From JAXMAR01 sp046350295 (GTDB lineage Bacteria; Planctomycetota; Planctomycetia; Gemmatales; Gemmataceae), in contig JAXMAR010000031.1 in the NCBI GenBank assembly GCA_046350295.1, positions 30,414 to 94,413 of the forward strand: a stretch of 64,000 bases of DNA, written 5' to 3'. A model generated the notes under the pieces. It did no database searches. It worked only from the letters and a program-made list of their open reading frames with translations, and was not told the origin of the DNA. Shown in pieces: positions 11,515 to 21,291 of the stretch; position 1 is the first letter of the stretch, and every line of letters starts with the position of its first letter. The position numbers were made by a program, and so were the translations under genes.

Positions 11515-14500
11515 ATGGAGCGATTCGTCTGCATCCACGGCCATTTCTACCAGCCGCCGCGCGAGAACCCGTGGCTCGAAGTGGTCGAGCTTCAGGATTC
11601 GGCGCATCCGTATCACGACTGGAACGAGCGCATCACCGCCGAATGCTATGCCCCCAACGCCGTCGCCCGCATCATGGACGGTCACGGCCGTATCCGCCAG
11701 CTCGTCAACAACTACGCCTGGATCAGCTTCAACTTCGGCCCCACGCTCCTCGCCTGGATGCAGGAAGCGCGGCCCGAGATCTATCGTCTCATTCTAGACG
11801 CCGACCAGGAGAGTCAGAAACGCTTCTCAGGCCACGGCTCGGCGCTGGCACAGGTCTACAACCACGTCATCTTGCCGCTCGCCAACCGGGCGGACAAGGT
11901 CACGCAGGTGCGCTGGGGCATCCGCGACTTCGAGGCGCGCTTCGGCCGGCGCCCCGATGGGATGTGGCTCGCGGAGACGGCCGTCGATCACGAAACCCTC
12001 GAAGTCCTCGCGGAGGAAGGCGTCCGTTTCACGGTCCTGGCGCCCCATCAAGCCCGGCGCGTGCGGAAGCTCGGGGATGAGCATTGGATCGACGTCGGCG
12101 ACGGCAAGATCGACACGCGCACCGTCTACGCGCAGAAGCTGCCGTCGGGACGGTCGATCAACCTGTTCTTCTTCGACGCCGACATCGCGCGCGGCGTGGC
12201 GTTCGAGCGCTTGCTGCAAAAAGGCGAGAACTTCGCCCAACGTCTGATCGGCGGCTTTGACGACCGGCCCGGCGCCCAGCTCGTCCACATCGCGACCGAC
12301 GGCGAATCCTACGGACACCACTCGGCACACGGCGACATGGCGCTTGCCTACGCCCTCAACCACATCCAGGAGGCCGGCCTGGCCCGGCTGACCAACTACG
12401 CCGAGTTCCTCCATTTGCATCCACCCCAGTGGGAAGTCGATATCGCGAGCAATACCTCGTGGAGCTGTTTCCACGGCATCGAGCGCTGGCGCGCGCACTG
12501 CGGCTGCAACTCGGGCCGCGCCGGCTGGAACCAGCAATGGCGCGGCCCGCTGCGCCAGGCCCTCGATCATGTGCGCGACGCCCTGGCGCCACGCTTCCAG
12601 GAAATGGCGGGACGCTACCTCAAGGACCCGGCCGCGGCGCGCGACGCCTACGTCGACGTCATTCTCGACCGTTCCGAGCAGTCGCTCGAACGCTTCTTCG
12701 CCCAGCACGAGAGGCAGCGCTTGAGCGCCGACGACCAGGTTCTCGTCCGCAAGCTGCTCGAGATGTCGCGCAACCTGCTCCTGATGTACACGAGCTGCGG
12801 CTGGTTCTTCGACGAGGTCAGCGGCCTGGAATCGACGCAGATCCTCGCGTTCGCCGGCCGGGCCCTCCAGCTGGCGCACGAGGTCTTTGGGGAATCCTTC
12901 GAGGCGGACTTCCTCGCCATCCTCAGCGAGGCCAAGAGCAATCTGCGCGACCACGCGGACGGGCGAACGGTTTATGAAAAGTTTGTCCGGCCCATGCAAG
13001 TGAGCTGGGAACGCATCACCGCGCATTACGCGATCAGCTCGCTCTTCGAGGGCTACGACGAAGAGACTACGCTCTACTGTTACCAGGTGAAGCGCCTCGG
13101 GCAGGAGCTGCGCGAGGCCGGGCGGACGCGGCTGGTCCTGGGCCGGGCCTCGTTGCATTCCCGGATCACGGGCGAAGCGCGCGACTATACCTTCGGGGCC
13201 GTGCATTTCGGCGATCACAACGTCTACGCCGGGGTGCGGCCCTATGCCGGGGAGGCGATCCACCGCGCGACGGGCCAGGAGTTCGCGCAAGCGTTCGAGC
13301 GGGTGGACGTCGCGAGCCTCGTGCGCCTGATCGACCGACATTTTTGCGAACCTTACTTCTCGCTGGAATCGCTGTTCCGCGACGAACAGCGCCGCGTCCT
13401 CAAGAAACTGCTCAACACCAACGTCAACGAAGTCGTCGACACCTTCAGCCGCGTCTACGCCCAGCAGCAGCCGATCATGCGCTTTCTCAAGCACCTGCAC
13501 GTTCCCCTGCCCCTCCCCTACCAGGTGACCGCGGAGCTGCTTTTCGCCACCGACCTGCGCTGGCATTTCGGCGAGGAGGACCCGGACCCGGACCGGCTGC
13601 GCGCCCTGGTGCGCGAAGCCGAGGAGTGGGGCGTTCAAGCCCCGCGCGCCGATCTCGGCTACAAGTTCTCCAGGGCGCTGGGCCGCGCCGCGGAGCGCTG
13701 GCGCGAAACCCCGGAGCAGATCGACCTCTTGCGGCACGTGACGCAGACGATCGCGCTCGGCGCCGACATGCCGTTCGAGGTCGATTACTGGAAGCCGCAG
13801 AACGTCTGGTTCGACGTGGAGCGGACGACTTTTCCCGCGATGGCGCAGCAGGCGCAGGCCGGAGCGCCGGCGGCGCGCGAGTGGCTCGAAGCGTTCGTCG
13901 TCATGGGAGACGCGCTCGGGATTGCGGTGGAGGACCTTAAAAAAAAAGTCGCCGAGGTCCTGACCAGCCCGACGCTCGAGAACCTCGCCGACAATCTCTG
14001 GCGTGACAACCCGCTGCCTCTCGCCACCTATCGCCTGCAATTGACCAAGGCCTTCCCCTTCGAGGCGGCCCGCGGCGTCGTCTCCTATCTCCACCGCCTC
14101 GGCGTCAGCGACGTCTACACGTCTCCGGTGCTTCAGGCCAAGCCGGGCAGCATGCACGGCTACGATGTCTGCCACCATGGCCGGATCAATCCCGAGCTCG
14201 GAGGAGGGCCCGGCTTCACTGCCCTGGCCGCCGCTCTCGCCGAGCGAAAGATGGGCCTGATCCTCGACGTCGTGCCGAACCACATGGGGGTCGGCGACCC
14301 GTGCAACGTCTGGTGGCTCGACGTCCTCGAGAACGGCCCCGCGTCGCGCTACGCCCGCTTCTTCGACATCGACTGGCGGCCCACCAACCCCAACCTCGAA
14401 AGCAAGGTGCTGCTGCCCATCCTGGGAGGCATGTACGGTACCGAGCTGGAACGGGGCAACCTCCGCCTCAGTTTCGACAACGGCTTGTTCTGGCTGCACT

Positions 14501-17013
14501 ATTACCAGACGCCGCTGCCGGTCTCACCCCGCTCGGCGACCGTGGTGCTGGAGCTGTGTCTCGCCGACCTGGCGAAGAAAGTGGGAGACGAGGACGACGC
14601 CGTCCTCGAGCTGGGCAGCCTGGTCAACGCGCTGCGGCGCCTCCCGCCCAACCGCGAGCTGAACGCCAAGGCCATGGAGCAGCTCTATCGCGAGAAGGAA
14701 AGCGTGCGGCGGCGCCTCGCCCGGCTCGTCGAGGACACGAGCGCCGTCAAGGCGTCCCTGGAGGGGAGTCTCGCCGTCATCAACGGCGCCCCCGCGGAGC
14801 CGCGCTCCTTCGATCGCCTCGACGCGCTCATCGGCGAGCAGTCGTATCGTCCGGCCTTCTGGCGCGTCGCCACGGAGGAGATCAACTACCGCCGCTTCTT
14901 CGACATCAACGAGCTGGCGGCGATCCGCATGGAGCTGCCCGAGGTCTTCGAGGCGACGCATGCGCTCATCTTCCAGCTTGTCAACCAGGGGAAAGCGACC
15001 GGCCTGCGCATCGACCATCCGGACGGTCTGCGCGACCCCGCGGGCTATTTCCGGTCGCTCCAGCGCGCCTACTTCCTCGGCAAGCTCCGCGGCCGAATAG
15101 CCACGCCCCTGCCCGAAAGCCTTCTCGAACAGCAGTTCGAGCGCCTCTGGAGCGAAACGGCGGCGAATGGAGCGCGCAAGCCCCTGGTCGAAGGCGCGCC
15201 GCCCCCGCCGGAGTCGGCCCGGCACTGGCCCTGCTACGTCGTCGCCGAGAAGATCCTCTCGGAGGAGGAGCCGTTGCCGCTCGACTGGGCCGTCGCGGGC
15301 ACCGTGGGGTACGACTTCCTCGTCTCTGTGAACAGCCTGTTCGTCGCGCGCGAGAACGAGGAAGCGTTCGACCGCATCTACCGCGATTTCAGCGGCGAGC
15401 AGCGTGACTTCATTGAGCTCGTCTACGACGCCAAGAAACGCATCATGCAGATCGCCATGGCCGGCGAGATCAACTCGCTGGCCCAGCGCCTCGACAACAT
15501 CACCGAGCGCAACCGCCACTACCGCGACTTCACCCTCAACAACCTGCGCCACGCCATCCGCGAGGTCATCGCCGCCCTCCCCGTATACCGCACCTACGTC
15601 ACCGGCCCGGGCCAGGTCGCCGAGCACGACCGCCGCTTCATCGAGTTGACCGTGCACGAAGCCAAGAGCCGCAATCCGGGAACCGCCGCCGAGATCTTCG
15701 ATTTCCTCCAGGACGTTCTCCTCCTGCGCAACCTGAATGAGTTCGCCGAGGAGGACCGGGATGAGATCACCCACTGGGTCCTGCGCTTCCAGCAGATGAC
15801 GGGGCCCATCATGGCCAAGGGGGTGGAGGACACGGCCTTCTATGTTTACAACCGGCTCGTCACGCTCAACGAGGTCGGCGGCCATCCCGAGCGCTTCGGT
15901 CTCTCCGTCGCCGCGTTTCACGGCCAGAACCAGGAACGAAGCCGGCGTTGGCCCTCCGCCATGCTCAGTTCCTCGACCCATGACACCAAGCGCAGCGAGG
16001 ACATCCGCGCCCGCCTGAATGCCCTCTCCGAGCTGCCGGACGAATGGGAAGAGGCTTTGACGCGCTGGCGGAAATGGCACGCCGGCTGCCTCACCGACCT
16101 CGACGGCAAATCGGCCCCTTCCGCCAACGACCGTTACCTCCTCTACCAGACGCTCCTCGGCGCCTGGCCGGTCAAACCGATGAGCGCGGACGAGTATAGG
16201 ACTCTTCGGGACCGCATCGCCGCCTACATGACCAAGGCGACGCGCGAGGCGAAAGTGTACACGAGCTGGGTGAACCCGAACGAAGCGTACGACAAGGCGC
16301 TGCAGACGTTCATCCAGGCCATCCTGCCCGACGGCGCCGCCACGCCCTTCCTTCAGGACCTGGACGCCTTCGCGCGCCGCCTCGCTTACTTTGGCTTCCT
16401 GAACGGCCTGGCCCAGACGACGCTCAAGTTCACCTGCCCCGGCGTGCCGGACATCTACCAGGGCTGCGAGATCTGGGACTTCAGCCTCGTCGACCCCGAC
16501 AACCGCCGGCCCGTCGATTTCGAACGGCGCGGCGCCATGCTCGACGAGGTCCGCCGCAACATCGAAAGCGCCGGCCCGGATCTCGCTCCACTGGCCCGGC
16601 AGTTGCTCGACTGCGCGAAGGAGGGGAAGGTCAAGCTCTACGTCGTCCATCAGCTCCTCATGTTGCGCCAGCGCCATCCCCGCCTGTTCCTCGACGGCGC
16701 CTACGAACCGCTCGAGACGCTGCGTCTGGAAGCGGGTCGCGTCGTCGCCTTCGCGCGGCTGGAGGGCGCGCAGGCCCTGGCAGTCGCGACGCCGGTGCGC
16801 GTCGTCCGGATCCTGGACGAGATGGAAAAGCTGCCGCTGGGCGACATCTGGGGCGAGGCACAGCTCCTCTTCCCGCACGACATCGGCCAGGGCACGTGGC
16901 GAAATATCTTTACCGGAGAGCGGCTGAAGGTACCGAGCCGGGAGGGGCCGGCGTCGTTGTCATTGCGGGAGTTGTTCAAGACATTTCCGGTCGCGGTCCT
17001 GCTTCGTGAATGA
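11515..17013 (+). CDS. treY: Fusion of GH57 (DUF3536) glycoside hydrolase and malto-oligosyltrehalose synthase
   Basis: 1832 residues, about twice the length of either parent. Residues 1 to about 820 are a GH57/DUF3536 enzyme: HGHFYQPPRENPWLE at 8-22, GMWLAETAVDHE at about 148-160, FFFDADIARG, and HIATDGESYGHHSAHGD near 258-274. Residues about 835-1832 are a TreY (GH13_26): ATYRLQLTKAFPFEAA, LILDVVPNHMGVGDP near 915, the nucleophile region GLRIDHPDGLRDP near 1166, the acid/base region YVVAEKIL near 1243, and STHDTKRSEDIRARL near 1485. TreY turns the reducing end of maltodextrin into a trehalosyl unit. The GH57 half could trim glucan or release trehalose, which normally needs TreZ, and no treZ is seen here. 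No frame break occurs at the junction. Confidence 0.94.
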   Translation: MERFVCIHGHFYQPPRENPWLEVVELQDSAHPYHDWNERITAECYAPNAVARIMDGHGRIRQLVNNYAWISFNFGPTLLAWMQEARPEIYRLILDADQESQKRFSGHGSALAQVYNHVILPLANRADKVTQVRWGIRDFEARFGRRPDGMWLAETAVDHETLEVLAEEGVRFTVLAPHQARRVRKLGDEHWIDVGDGKIDTRTVYAQKLPSGRSINLFFFDADIARGVAFERLLQKGENFAQRLIGGFDDRPGAQLVHIATDGESYGHHSAHGDMALAYALNHIQEAGLARLTNYAEFLHLHPPQWEVDIASNTSWSCFHGIERWRAHCGCNSGRAGWNQQWRGPLRQALDHVRDALAPRFQEMAGRYLKDPAAARDAYVDVILDRSEQSLERFFAQHERQRLSADDQVLVRKLLEMSRNLLLMYTSCGWFFDEVSGLESTQILAFAGRALQLAHEVFGESFEADFLAILSEAKSNLRDHADGRTVYEKFVRPMQVSWERITAHYAISSLFEGYDEETTLYCYQVKRLGQELREAGRTRLVLGRASLHSRITGEARDYTFGAVHFGDHNVYAGVRPYAGEAIHRATGQEFAQAFERVDVASLVRLIDRHFCEPYFSLESLFRDEQRRVLKKLLNTNVNEVVDTFSRVYAQQQPIMRFLKHLHVPLPLPYQVTAELLFATDLRWHFGEEDPDPDRLRALVREAEEWGVQAPRADLGYKFSRALGRAAERWRETPEQIDLLRHVTQTIALGADMPFEVDYWKPQNVWFDVERTTFPAMAQQAQAGAPAAREWLEAFVVMGDALGIAVEDLKKKVAEVLTSPTLENLADNLWRDNPLPLATYRLQLTKAFPFEAARGVVSYLHRLGVSDVYTSPVLQAKPGSMHGYDVCHHGRINPELGGGPGFTALAAALAERKMGLILDVVPNHMGVGDPCNVWWLDVLENGPASRYARFFDIDWRPTNPNLESKVLLPILGGMYGTELERGNLRLSFDNGLFWLHYYQTPLPVSPRSATVVLELCLADLAKKVGDEDDAVLELGSLVNALRRLPPNRELNAKAMEQLYREKESVRRRLARLVEDTSAVKASLEGSLAVINGAPAEPRSFDRLDALIGEQSYRPAFWRVATEEINYRRFFDINELAAIRMELPEVFEATHALIFQLVNQGKATGLRIDHPDGLRDPAGYFRSLQRAYFLGKLRGRIATPLPESLLEQQFERLWSETAANGARKPLVEGAPPPPESARHWPCYVVAEKILSEEEPLPLDWAVAGTVGYDFLVSVNSLFVARENEEAFDRIYRDFSGEQRDFIELVYDAKKRIMQIAMAGEINSLAQRLDNITERNRHYRDFTLNNLRHAIREVIAALPVYRTYVTGPGQVAEHDRRFIELTVHEAKSRNPGTAAEIFDFLQDVLLLRNLNEFAEEDRDEITHWVLRFQQMTGPIMAKGVEDTAFYVYNRLVTLNEVGGHPERFGLSVAAFHGQNQERSRRWPSAMLSSSTHDTKRSEDIRARLNALSELPDEWEEALTRWRKWHAGCLTDLDGKSAPSANDRYLLYQTLLGAWPVKPMSADEYRTLRDRIAAYMTKATREAKVYTSWVNPNEAYDKALQTFIQAILPDGAATPFLQDLDAFARRLAYFGFLNGLAQTTLKFTCPGVPDIYQGCEIWDFSLVDPDNRRPVDFERRGAMLDEVRRNIESAGPDLAPLARQLLDCAKEGKVKLYVVHQLLMLRQRHPRLFLDGAYEPLETLRLEAGRVVAFARLEGAQALAVATPVRVVRILDEMEKLPLGDIWGEAQLLFPHDIGQGTWRNIFTGERLKVPSREGPASLSLRELFKTFPVAVLLRE

Positions 17014-17163
17014 GTGATATCGGCGGCGCTTTGTGCTTCACCGCCGCTTTCCTATATCTTGAGATAGCGATGTGGGCCCTGCCCCGGTCCGCCCGGTCCG
17101 CCCCGATGCTGAAACGACCGGCCGGTTTTTTCGGATCGACATCCTCGTTTCGCCGGCAACCCA

Positions 17164-17985
17164 ATGCGTTACGCCATCTGCAACGAAACCTTCGAAGGCT
17201 GGGAACACGCCAGGGTCTGCGCCACCGCCGCCGAGCTGGGATACACCGGGCTCGAAATCGCTCCCTTCACGCTCGCGCCGCGCATTACCGAGGTCACGGC
17301 GCAGCAGCGCCGCGACCTTCGTTCCGGCGCCGAGAAGGCGGGTATCCCGATCATCGGTCTGCACTGGCTGCTCGCCAAGACCGAGGGGCTTCAGCTTACC
17401 TCGAAAGACCCGGACGTGCGACGCCGGACCGCCGACTACATCGTCGAGCTGGCGCGCTGCTGCCGCGACCTGGGCGGCTCCCTGATGGTCTTCGGCTCGC
17501 CGGCGCAGCGACGCATCCCCGCGGGGGCGTCCCGGGAACAGGCGACGGACTGGGCCATCGATACGTTCCAGCGCGTCATCCCCGCCTTGACGGAGACCGG
17601 CGTCACCATCTGCCTCGAACCGCTGTCGCCGCCCGAAGCCGATTTCCTGAACACGGCCTCGGAGGGCGTCGCCATGTTGCGTCGCCTCGACTCGCCCCGG
17701 TTCGCGCTTCATCTCGATGTAAAGGCGATGAGCACGGATGAGGCCTCAGCCCCTGAGTTGGTCCGCCGCCATCACAAAGACATGAAGCATTTCCACGCCA
17801 ACGACCCGAACAAACGCGGTCCCGGCTTCGGCGCCACCAATTTCGTGCCGATCTTCAAGGCGCTGCGCGACGTGGACTATCAGGGCTGGGTCTCGGTCGA
17901 GGTGTTCGACTACACGCCTGACCCAGTGACGATTGCGCGCGAAAGCATCCGCTATATGCGCGAATGCGTCGCGAAAGTCGGCTGA
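17164..17985 (+). CDS. Sugar phosphate isomerase/epimerase-like TIM-barrel protein
   Basis: 273 residues of the xylose isomerase-like/AP-endonuclease 2 family. The N-terminus reads MRYAICNETFEGWEHARVC and the barrel continues with YTGLEIAPFTLAPR, LGGSLMVFGSPAQRR and VTICLEPLSPPEADFLNT. The metal-site strand FALHLDVKAM and the segment KHFHANDPNKRGPGFG, with its terminal FVSVEVF-like strand (WVSVEVFDYTPDP), hold the usual Glu, His and Asp ligands. The reaction is unknown; family members isomerise or epimerise free sugars or inositol. No strong ribosome site is seen before the ATG at 17164. It follows the GH57-TreY gene by 150 bp and may share its transcript. Confidence 0.87.
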   Translation: MRYAICNETFEGWEHARVCATAAELGYTGLEIAPFTLAPRITEVTAQQRRDLRSGAEKAGIPIIGLHWLLAKTEGLQLTSKDPDVRRRTADYIVELARCCRDLGGSLMVFGSPAQRRIPAGASREQATDWAIDTFQRVIPALTETGVTICLEPLSPPEADFLNTASEGVAMLRRLDSPRFALHLDVKAMSTDEASAPELVRRHHKDMKHFHANDPNKRGPGFGATNFVPIFKALRDVDYQGWVSVEVFDYTPDPVTIARESIRYMRECVAKVG

Positions 17986-18001
17986 GCCGCCTGTTTCAAA
18001 A

Positions 18002-18057
18002 CGTGGGGCAGGCGGCCTGGCCTGCCCGGGTTGGCAGGCCAGGCGGCCTGCCCCACG
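18002..18057. terminator. Long perfect-like palindrome between convergent genes
   Basis: Two 25-base arms (18002-18026 and 18033-18057) pair with a single mismatch around a six-base loop. The arms are made of the motif gcaggcggcctgg. It lies between the stops of the epimerase-like gene (plus) and the phosphohexomutase gene (minus), as expected for a two-way terminator, but has no T tract. It also resembles dispersed intergenic palindromes. Confidence 0.55.
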
Positions 18058-18078
18058 CAGGTCTCAAGCCGCCGTTAG

Positions 18079-19983
18079 TTAGACGCAAAGAGCGACGAAT
18101 TCCTCGGCGAGCCGGTCCAGCCGTCCATCGATGTCCGCGCAGCGCTTGTGCCACTCCGCCGCTCGCTCTCCCGGCGGGCAGGGGGGTGACGACAGCTCCA
18201 GGTATGCCTTCGCCTTGGGCTCCGTGCCGCTGGGCCGCAGGGCGATCCGGGCGTCGCTCCCCATGTGAAAGACTTCCAGAAAGTTTCAGGCGGCGCGGTC
18301 GGTCTCTCCCTTGAATGGGCCCATCCAACCGTCCTCATCCCACAGGTCGTCTACCTGTCGAAAACCAAGCCGCCAATCGACCCGGGCAGGATCGCCGCGC
18401 AAGCGATCCAGCAGCCGCGCCATGTTGCGCTTCCCCTCGACGCCCGGCAGCACGATGGTCCGCAGCTCATTGCGGAAGTAGCCGAACTGCCGGTGCAGAT
18501 CGTCGAGGTAGTCGACGACGGTCCGGCCTTTGCGTTTTTGATCGAGGGCGAGTTCGGCGAGCAGAAGCGCCGCGGCGGCCGCGTCCTTGTCGCGGACCTT
18601 CGGTGTCAGGAGGATGCCGTGGCTCTCCTCGCAGGCGATGACAAAGTCTTCCGGCGTTCCCTGCACGTCCTGCCAGGCGCCGTGCTGCTCCAGCTGCCAG
18701 AGCACGTCGGCCATGTACTTGAAGCCGACGAGGAGATTGTCGACGACCTGGGCGCGGAAATGGCGGGCGATGCGCGCGATCAGGCCCGTGGTCACCAGCG
18801 TCGTCAAGACAAGGGGAGCGTCCGGCGCCATGCCGTTCTCGATCAGCTTCGCCAGCTTGAAGTGGGTGAGCAGGGCGGCGATCTGGTTGCCGGTGAGGAA
18901 GCGAAACTCGCCTGCCGCGTCCGGCGCCATGCAACCGAGCCGGTCCGCGTCCGGATCCGTGGCCAGCACCAGGTCCGCGCACAGCTCGCGCGCGAGGCGT
19001 TCGCCACGGTCCATCGAGGCGGGGACTTCGGGATTGGCGGAGCGGGCGTTGGGGAAAAGACCATCCGGCGTCATCTGCTCGGTGACGGGCCGCACGCGGA
19101 AGCCGCACTCGAGCAAGGTCTCCATGGCGGTCAACGCGCCCACTCCGTGCAACGGCGTGAAGACGACCTGGAACTCATCGAAGCGCGGCGACGGCACGAG
19201 GCTCTGCTTGGCGCACAGGCCGATGTACGCCTTGTGCGGCGCCGCATCGAGGAAATGGATGCGGCCGGCGCGGACGGCGTCAGGCCACGGCAGCTCCTTG
19301 ATGGCGGGCGCCTGGTTGACGAGGTCGGCCATGATCTGGTCTTCGGGGGGGACCGGTTGGGCGCCGCGCTCGTCGTAGAACTTGGCCCCGTTGTCGTCGG
19401 CCGGGTTGTGGGAGGCGGAGATATTGAGGCCGCCCTGGGCGCCGAGGAGGCGGATGGCGAAGGACAGCTCCGGCGTGGCGAGATAACGTGGGCTGTCCTC
19501 GGGCAGAGTCCAGGCGTGGATGCCGTTGGCGGCGTAGACGCGGGCGGCGTATGCGGCGAACTGGCGCGACGAGAGATGAAGGACCGGATTGGGCAAGGCG
19601 GGATTGTAGCTCTGGCGCTGGTCCTCGAAGCGGCGTACGTCGTAGGCGAGGACCACCTTGATGTCGCCGGCGCTGGGAAATGACTCTTTCAGGTACTCGC
19701 AATGTCCCTGCACGGAAGCGCCGAGCGTCCACAGGTTCATCCGGTTGGGACCGATGCCGACGGCGCCACGGCGGCCGCCCGTGCCGAAGGGAAGGACCTG
19801 GTAGAAGCGATCGAGAAGCGGCGCCCATTTTTCTTCCGCGATCAGCCAGTGCAGCTGTGGGCGATAGGTGGCGAACTCGGGAAGCGTGAGCCAGCGCTCG
19901 AGATGCCCGAGCGCCTCGACGCGCTGCCCGACCTCGACGTCCACCGTCTCGAAACCGCGCGCCGCCCGTTGCAACAACTCCAT
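18079..19983 (-). CDS. Phosphoglucomutase/phosphomannomutase-family enzyme interrupted by an in-frame TGA
   Basis: The enzyme interconverts hexose-6-phosphate and hexose-1-phosphate. The first 565 codons carry the catalytic serine loop ISASHNPADDNGAKF (about 186-200), the metal loop ATDPDADRLG (about 341-350) and the sugar loop IACEESHGI (about 446). Codon 566 is TGA (18286-18288). The same frame goes on for 68 residues, NFLEVFHMGSDARIALRPSG and so on, which contain the phosphate-binding RPSGTEPKAK of domain 4. Without them the enzyme should be inactive. The TGA could be a CGA-to-TGA change, a sequencing error or readthrough. The ATG at 19983 follows AGGAG; it starts just beyond the mtnA stop, so the two genes form an operon. 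Confidence 0.88.
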
Positions 19984-20009
19984 GGAAACCCTGCTCCTGT
20001 TGTGCGTCG

Positions 20010-21059
20010 TCAAGAACCCAGCACGGCGCGGATGCGCTCGGTCGTCACAGGCTGAATCATGCCGCGCTCGGTAATCAGGCCGGCGATGAGACGCGCGGGG
20101 GTGACGTCGAAGGCGGGGTTGTAGACCTTGACGCCTTCCGGCGCCGTTTGCCTGCCCAGGCCGTGGGTGATCTCACGCGGATCACGCTGCTCGATGGGAA
20201 TGGCCGAGCCGTCCGCGAGAGAGAGATCGAAGGTGCTCGACGGGGCGGCAATGTAGAACGGGATGTGATGGGCGTGGGCGAGCAAGGCGACCCCGTAGGT
20301 GCCGATCTTGTTGGCGGCGTCGCCGTTGGCGGCGATGCGATCGGCGCCGGTGATGACGACATGGACCTTCCCCTCCTTCATCACCTGGGCGGCCATGTTG
20401 TCGCAGATGAGCGTGACGTCGATGCCATGCTGCATCAACTCCCAGGCGGTGAGGCGAGCGCCTTGCAAAAGCGGCCGCGTCTCATCGGCGAAGACGGCGA
20501 AGCGGGCGCCAGCTTCGGCCGCGGCGTACATGACGGCCAGGGCCGTGCCATACTCGGCGGTGGCCAGACCGCCGGCGTTGCAGTGCGTGAGGATGCCCTG
20601 GCCGTTGCGGATAAGATGGGCGCCCGCTTTGCCGATGGCCCGGCACATAGCGGCGTCTTCGGTCTGTATGGCCAGGGCCTCCCGCCAGAGCGCCTCGTGC
20701 AGCGCCGCCGGGGCCAGGTCGGACAGGCGCCGGGCGGTCGCTTCCATGCGCTCGAGCGCCCAGAAGAGGTTGACGGCGGTCGGCCGGCTGGAACGCAGAT
20801 AATTCGCCACCTCGCCGAGGCGCCGCGCGAATGCGCCCCGATCGGTCGTGAAGCCCTTCAAGCCGAGGACAACCCCCATGGCGGCGGCGACGCCGATGGC
20901 GGGAGCGCCGCGCACGCGCAGAACGCGAATCGCCTCCCACACCTCCTCCACGCCGCGGCAATCGCGGTAGGAAAGCTGGGCCGGCAGCAGCGTCTGATCG
21001 ATGACGCGGACAAAGCCGTCGGCGCCGCCGATCCAGGCGATGGTTTGTGGAGAAGCCAT
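20010..21059 (-). CDS. mtnA: S-methyl-5-thioribose-1-phosphate isomerase
   Basis: 349 residues of the eIF2B-like isomerase family. It converts methylthioribose-1-phosphate to methylthioribulose-1-phosphate in methionine salvage. Key features are RVRGAPAIGVAAAMG near the N-terminus, the catalytic Cys160 in ILTHCNAGGLATAEYGTAL, and Asp240 in VVITGADRIAANGDAANKIG. The spacing of these two residues fits the MtnA subgroup rather than eIF2B or ribose-1,5-bisphosphate isomerase. The stop overlaps the upstream edge of the phosphohexomutase gene, which suggests cotranscription. No other methionine-salvage gene is seen nearby. Confidence 0.93.
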   Translation of the reverse strand: MASPQTIAWIGGADGFVRVIDQTLLPAQLSYRDCRGVEEVWEAIRVLRVRGAPAIGVAAAMGVVLGLKGFTTDRGAFARRLGEVANYLRSSRPTAVNLFWALERMEATARRLSDLAPAALHEALWREALAIQTEDAAMCRAIGKAGAHLIRNGQGILTHCNAGGLATAEYGTALAVMYAAAEAGARFAVFADETRPLLQGARLTAWELMQHGIDVTLICDNMAAQVMKEGKVHVVITGADRIAANGDAANKIGTYGVALLAHAHHIPFYIAAPSSTFDLSLADGSAIPIEQRDPREITHGLGRQTAPEGVKVYNPAFDVTPARLIAGLITERGMIQPVTTERIRAVLGS

Positions 21060-21171
21060 GAAGACAGGAGAGAACTTGGATTTCGGGATGACACGGGACG
21101 CCGGTTCTCGTCATAATATGGTTCTTCATCCGGCCATCCCGGTTCCTGCTTGACTTCGCCCGGCCGAGCGG

Positions 21172-21192
21172 AAAAAAAAACGGCTGAAGCCG
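21172..21192 (-). terminator. Short hairpin with T9 in the mtnA leader
   Basis: On the minus strand a small GC hairpin (CGGC-TTCA-GCCG) is followed at once by nine T. It lies 113 bp upstream of the mtnA start and has no gene ahead of it on that strand. It may be a leader attenuator or chance; the stem is only four to five base pairs. Confidence 0.25.
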
Positions 21193-21291
21193 GCTTGTTC
21201 GTCGTCTTACCATTATGGGGTCCGCGCCCGCAGGAGTCCGCGCCCGCGCGAGCTGCGGCCAGCGTCGACTCGTTTTCTGGAAATCAACACC

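Noticed and set aside
14524..16878. Long open frame on the minus strand opposite the TreY part
   Set aside because: Antisense of a conserved enzyme, with no family features.
18200..18288. Selenocysteine in the phosphohexomutase TGA
   Set aside because: The nearest stem is weak and too close to the TGA, and the family has no redox Cys there that I know of.
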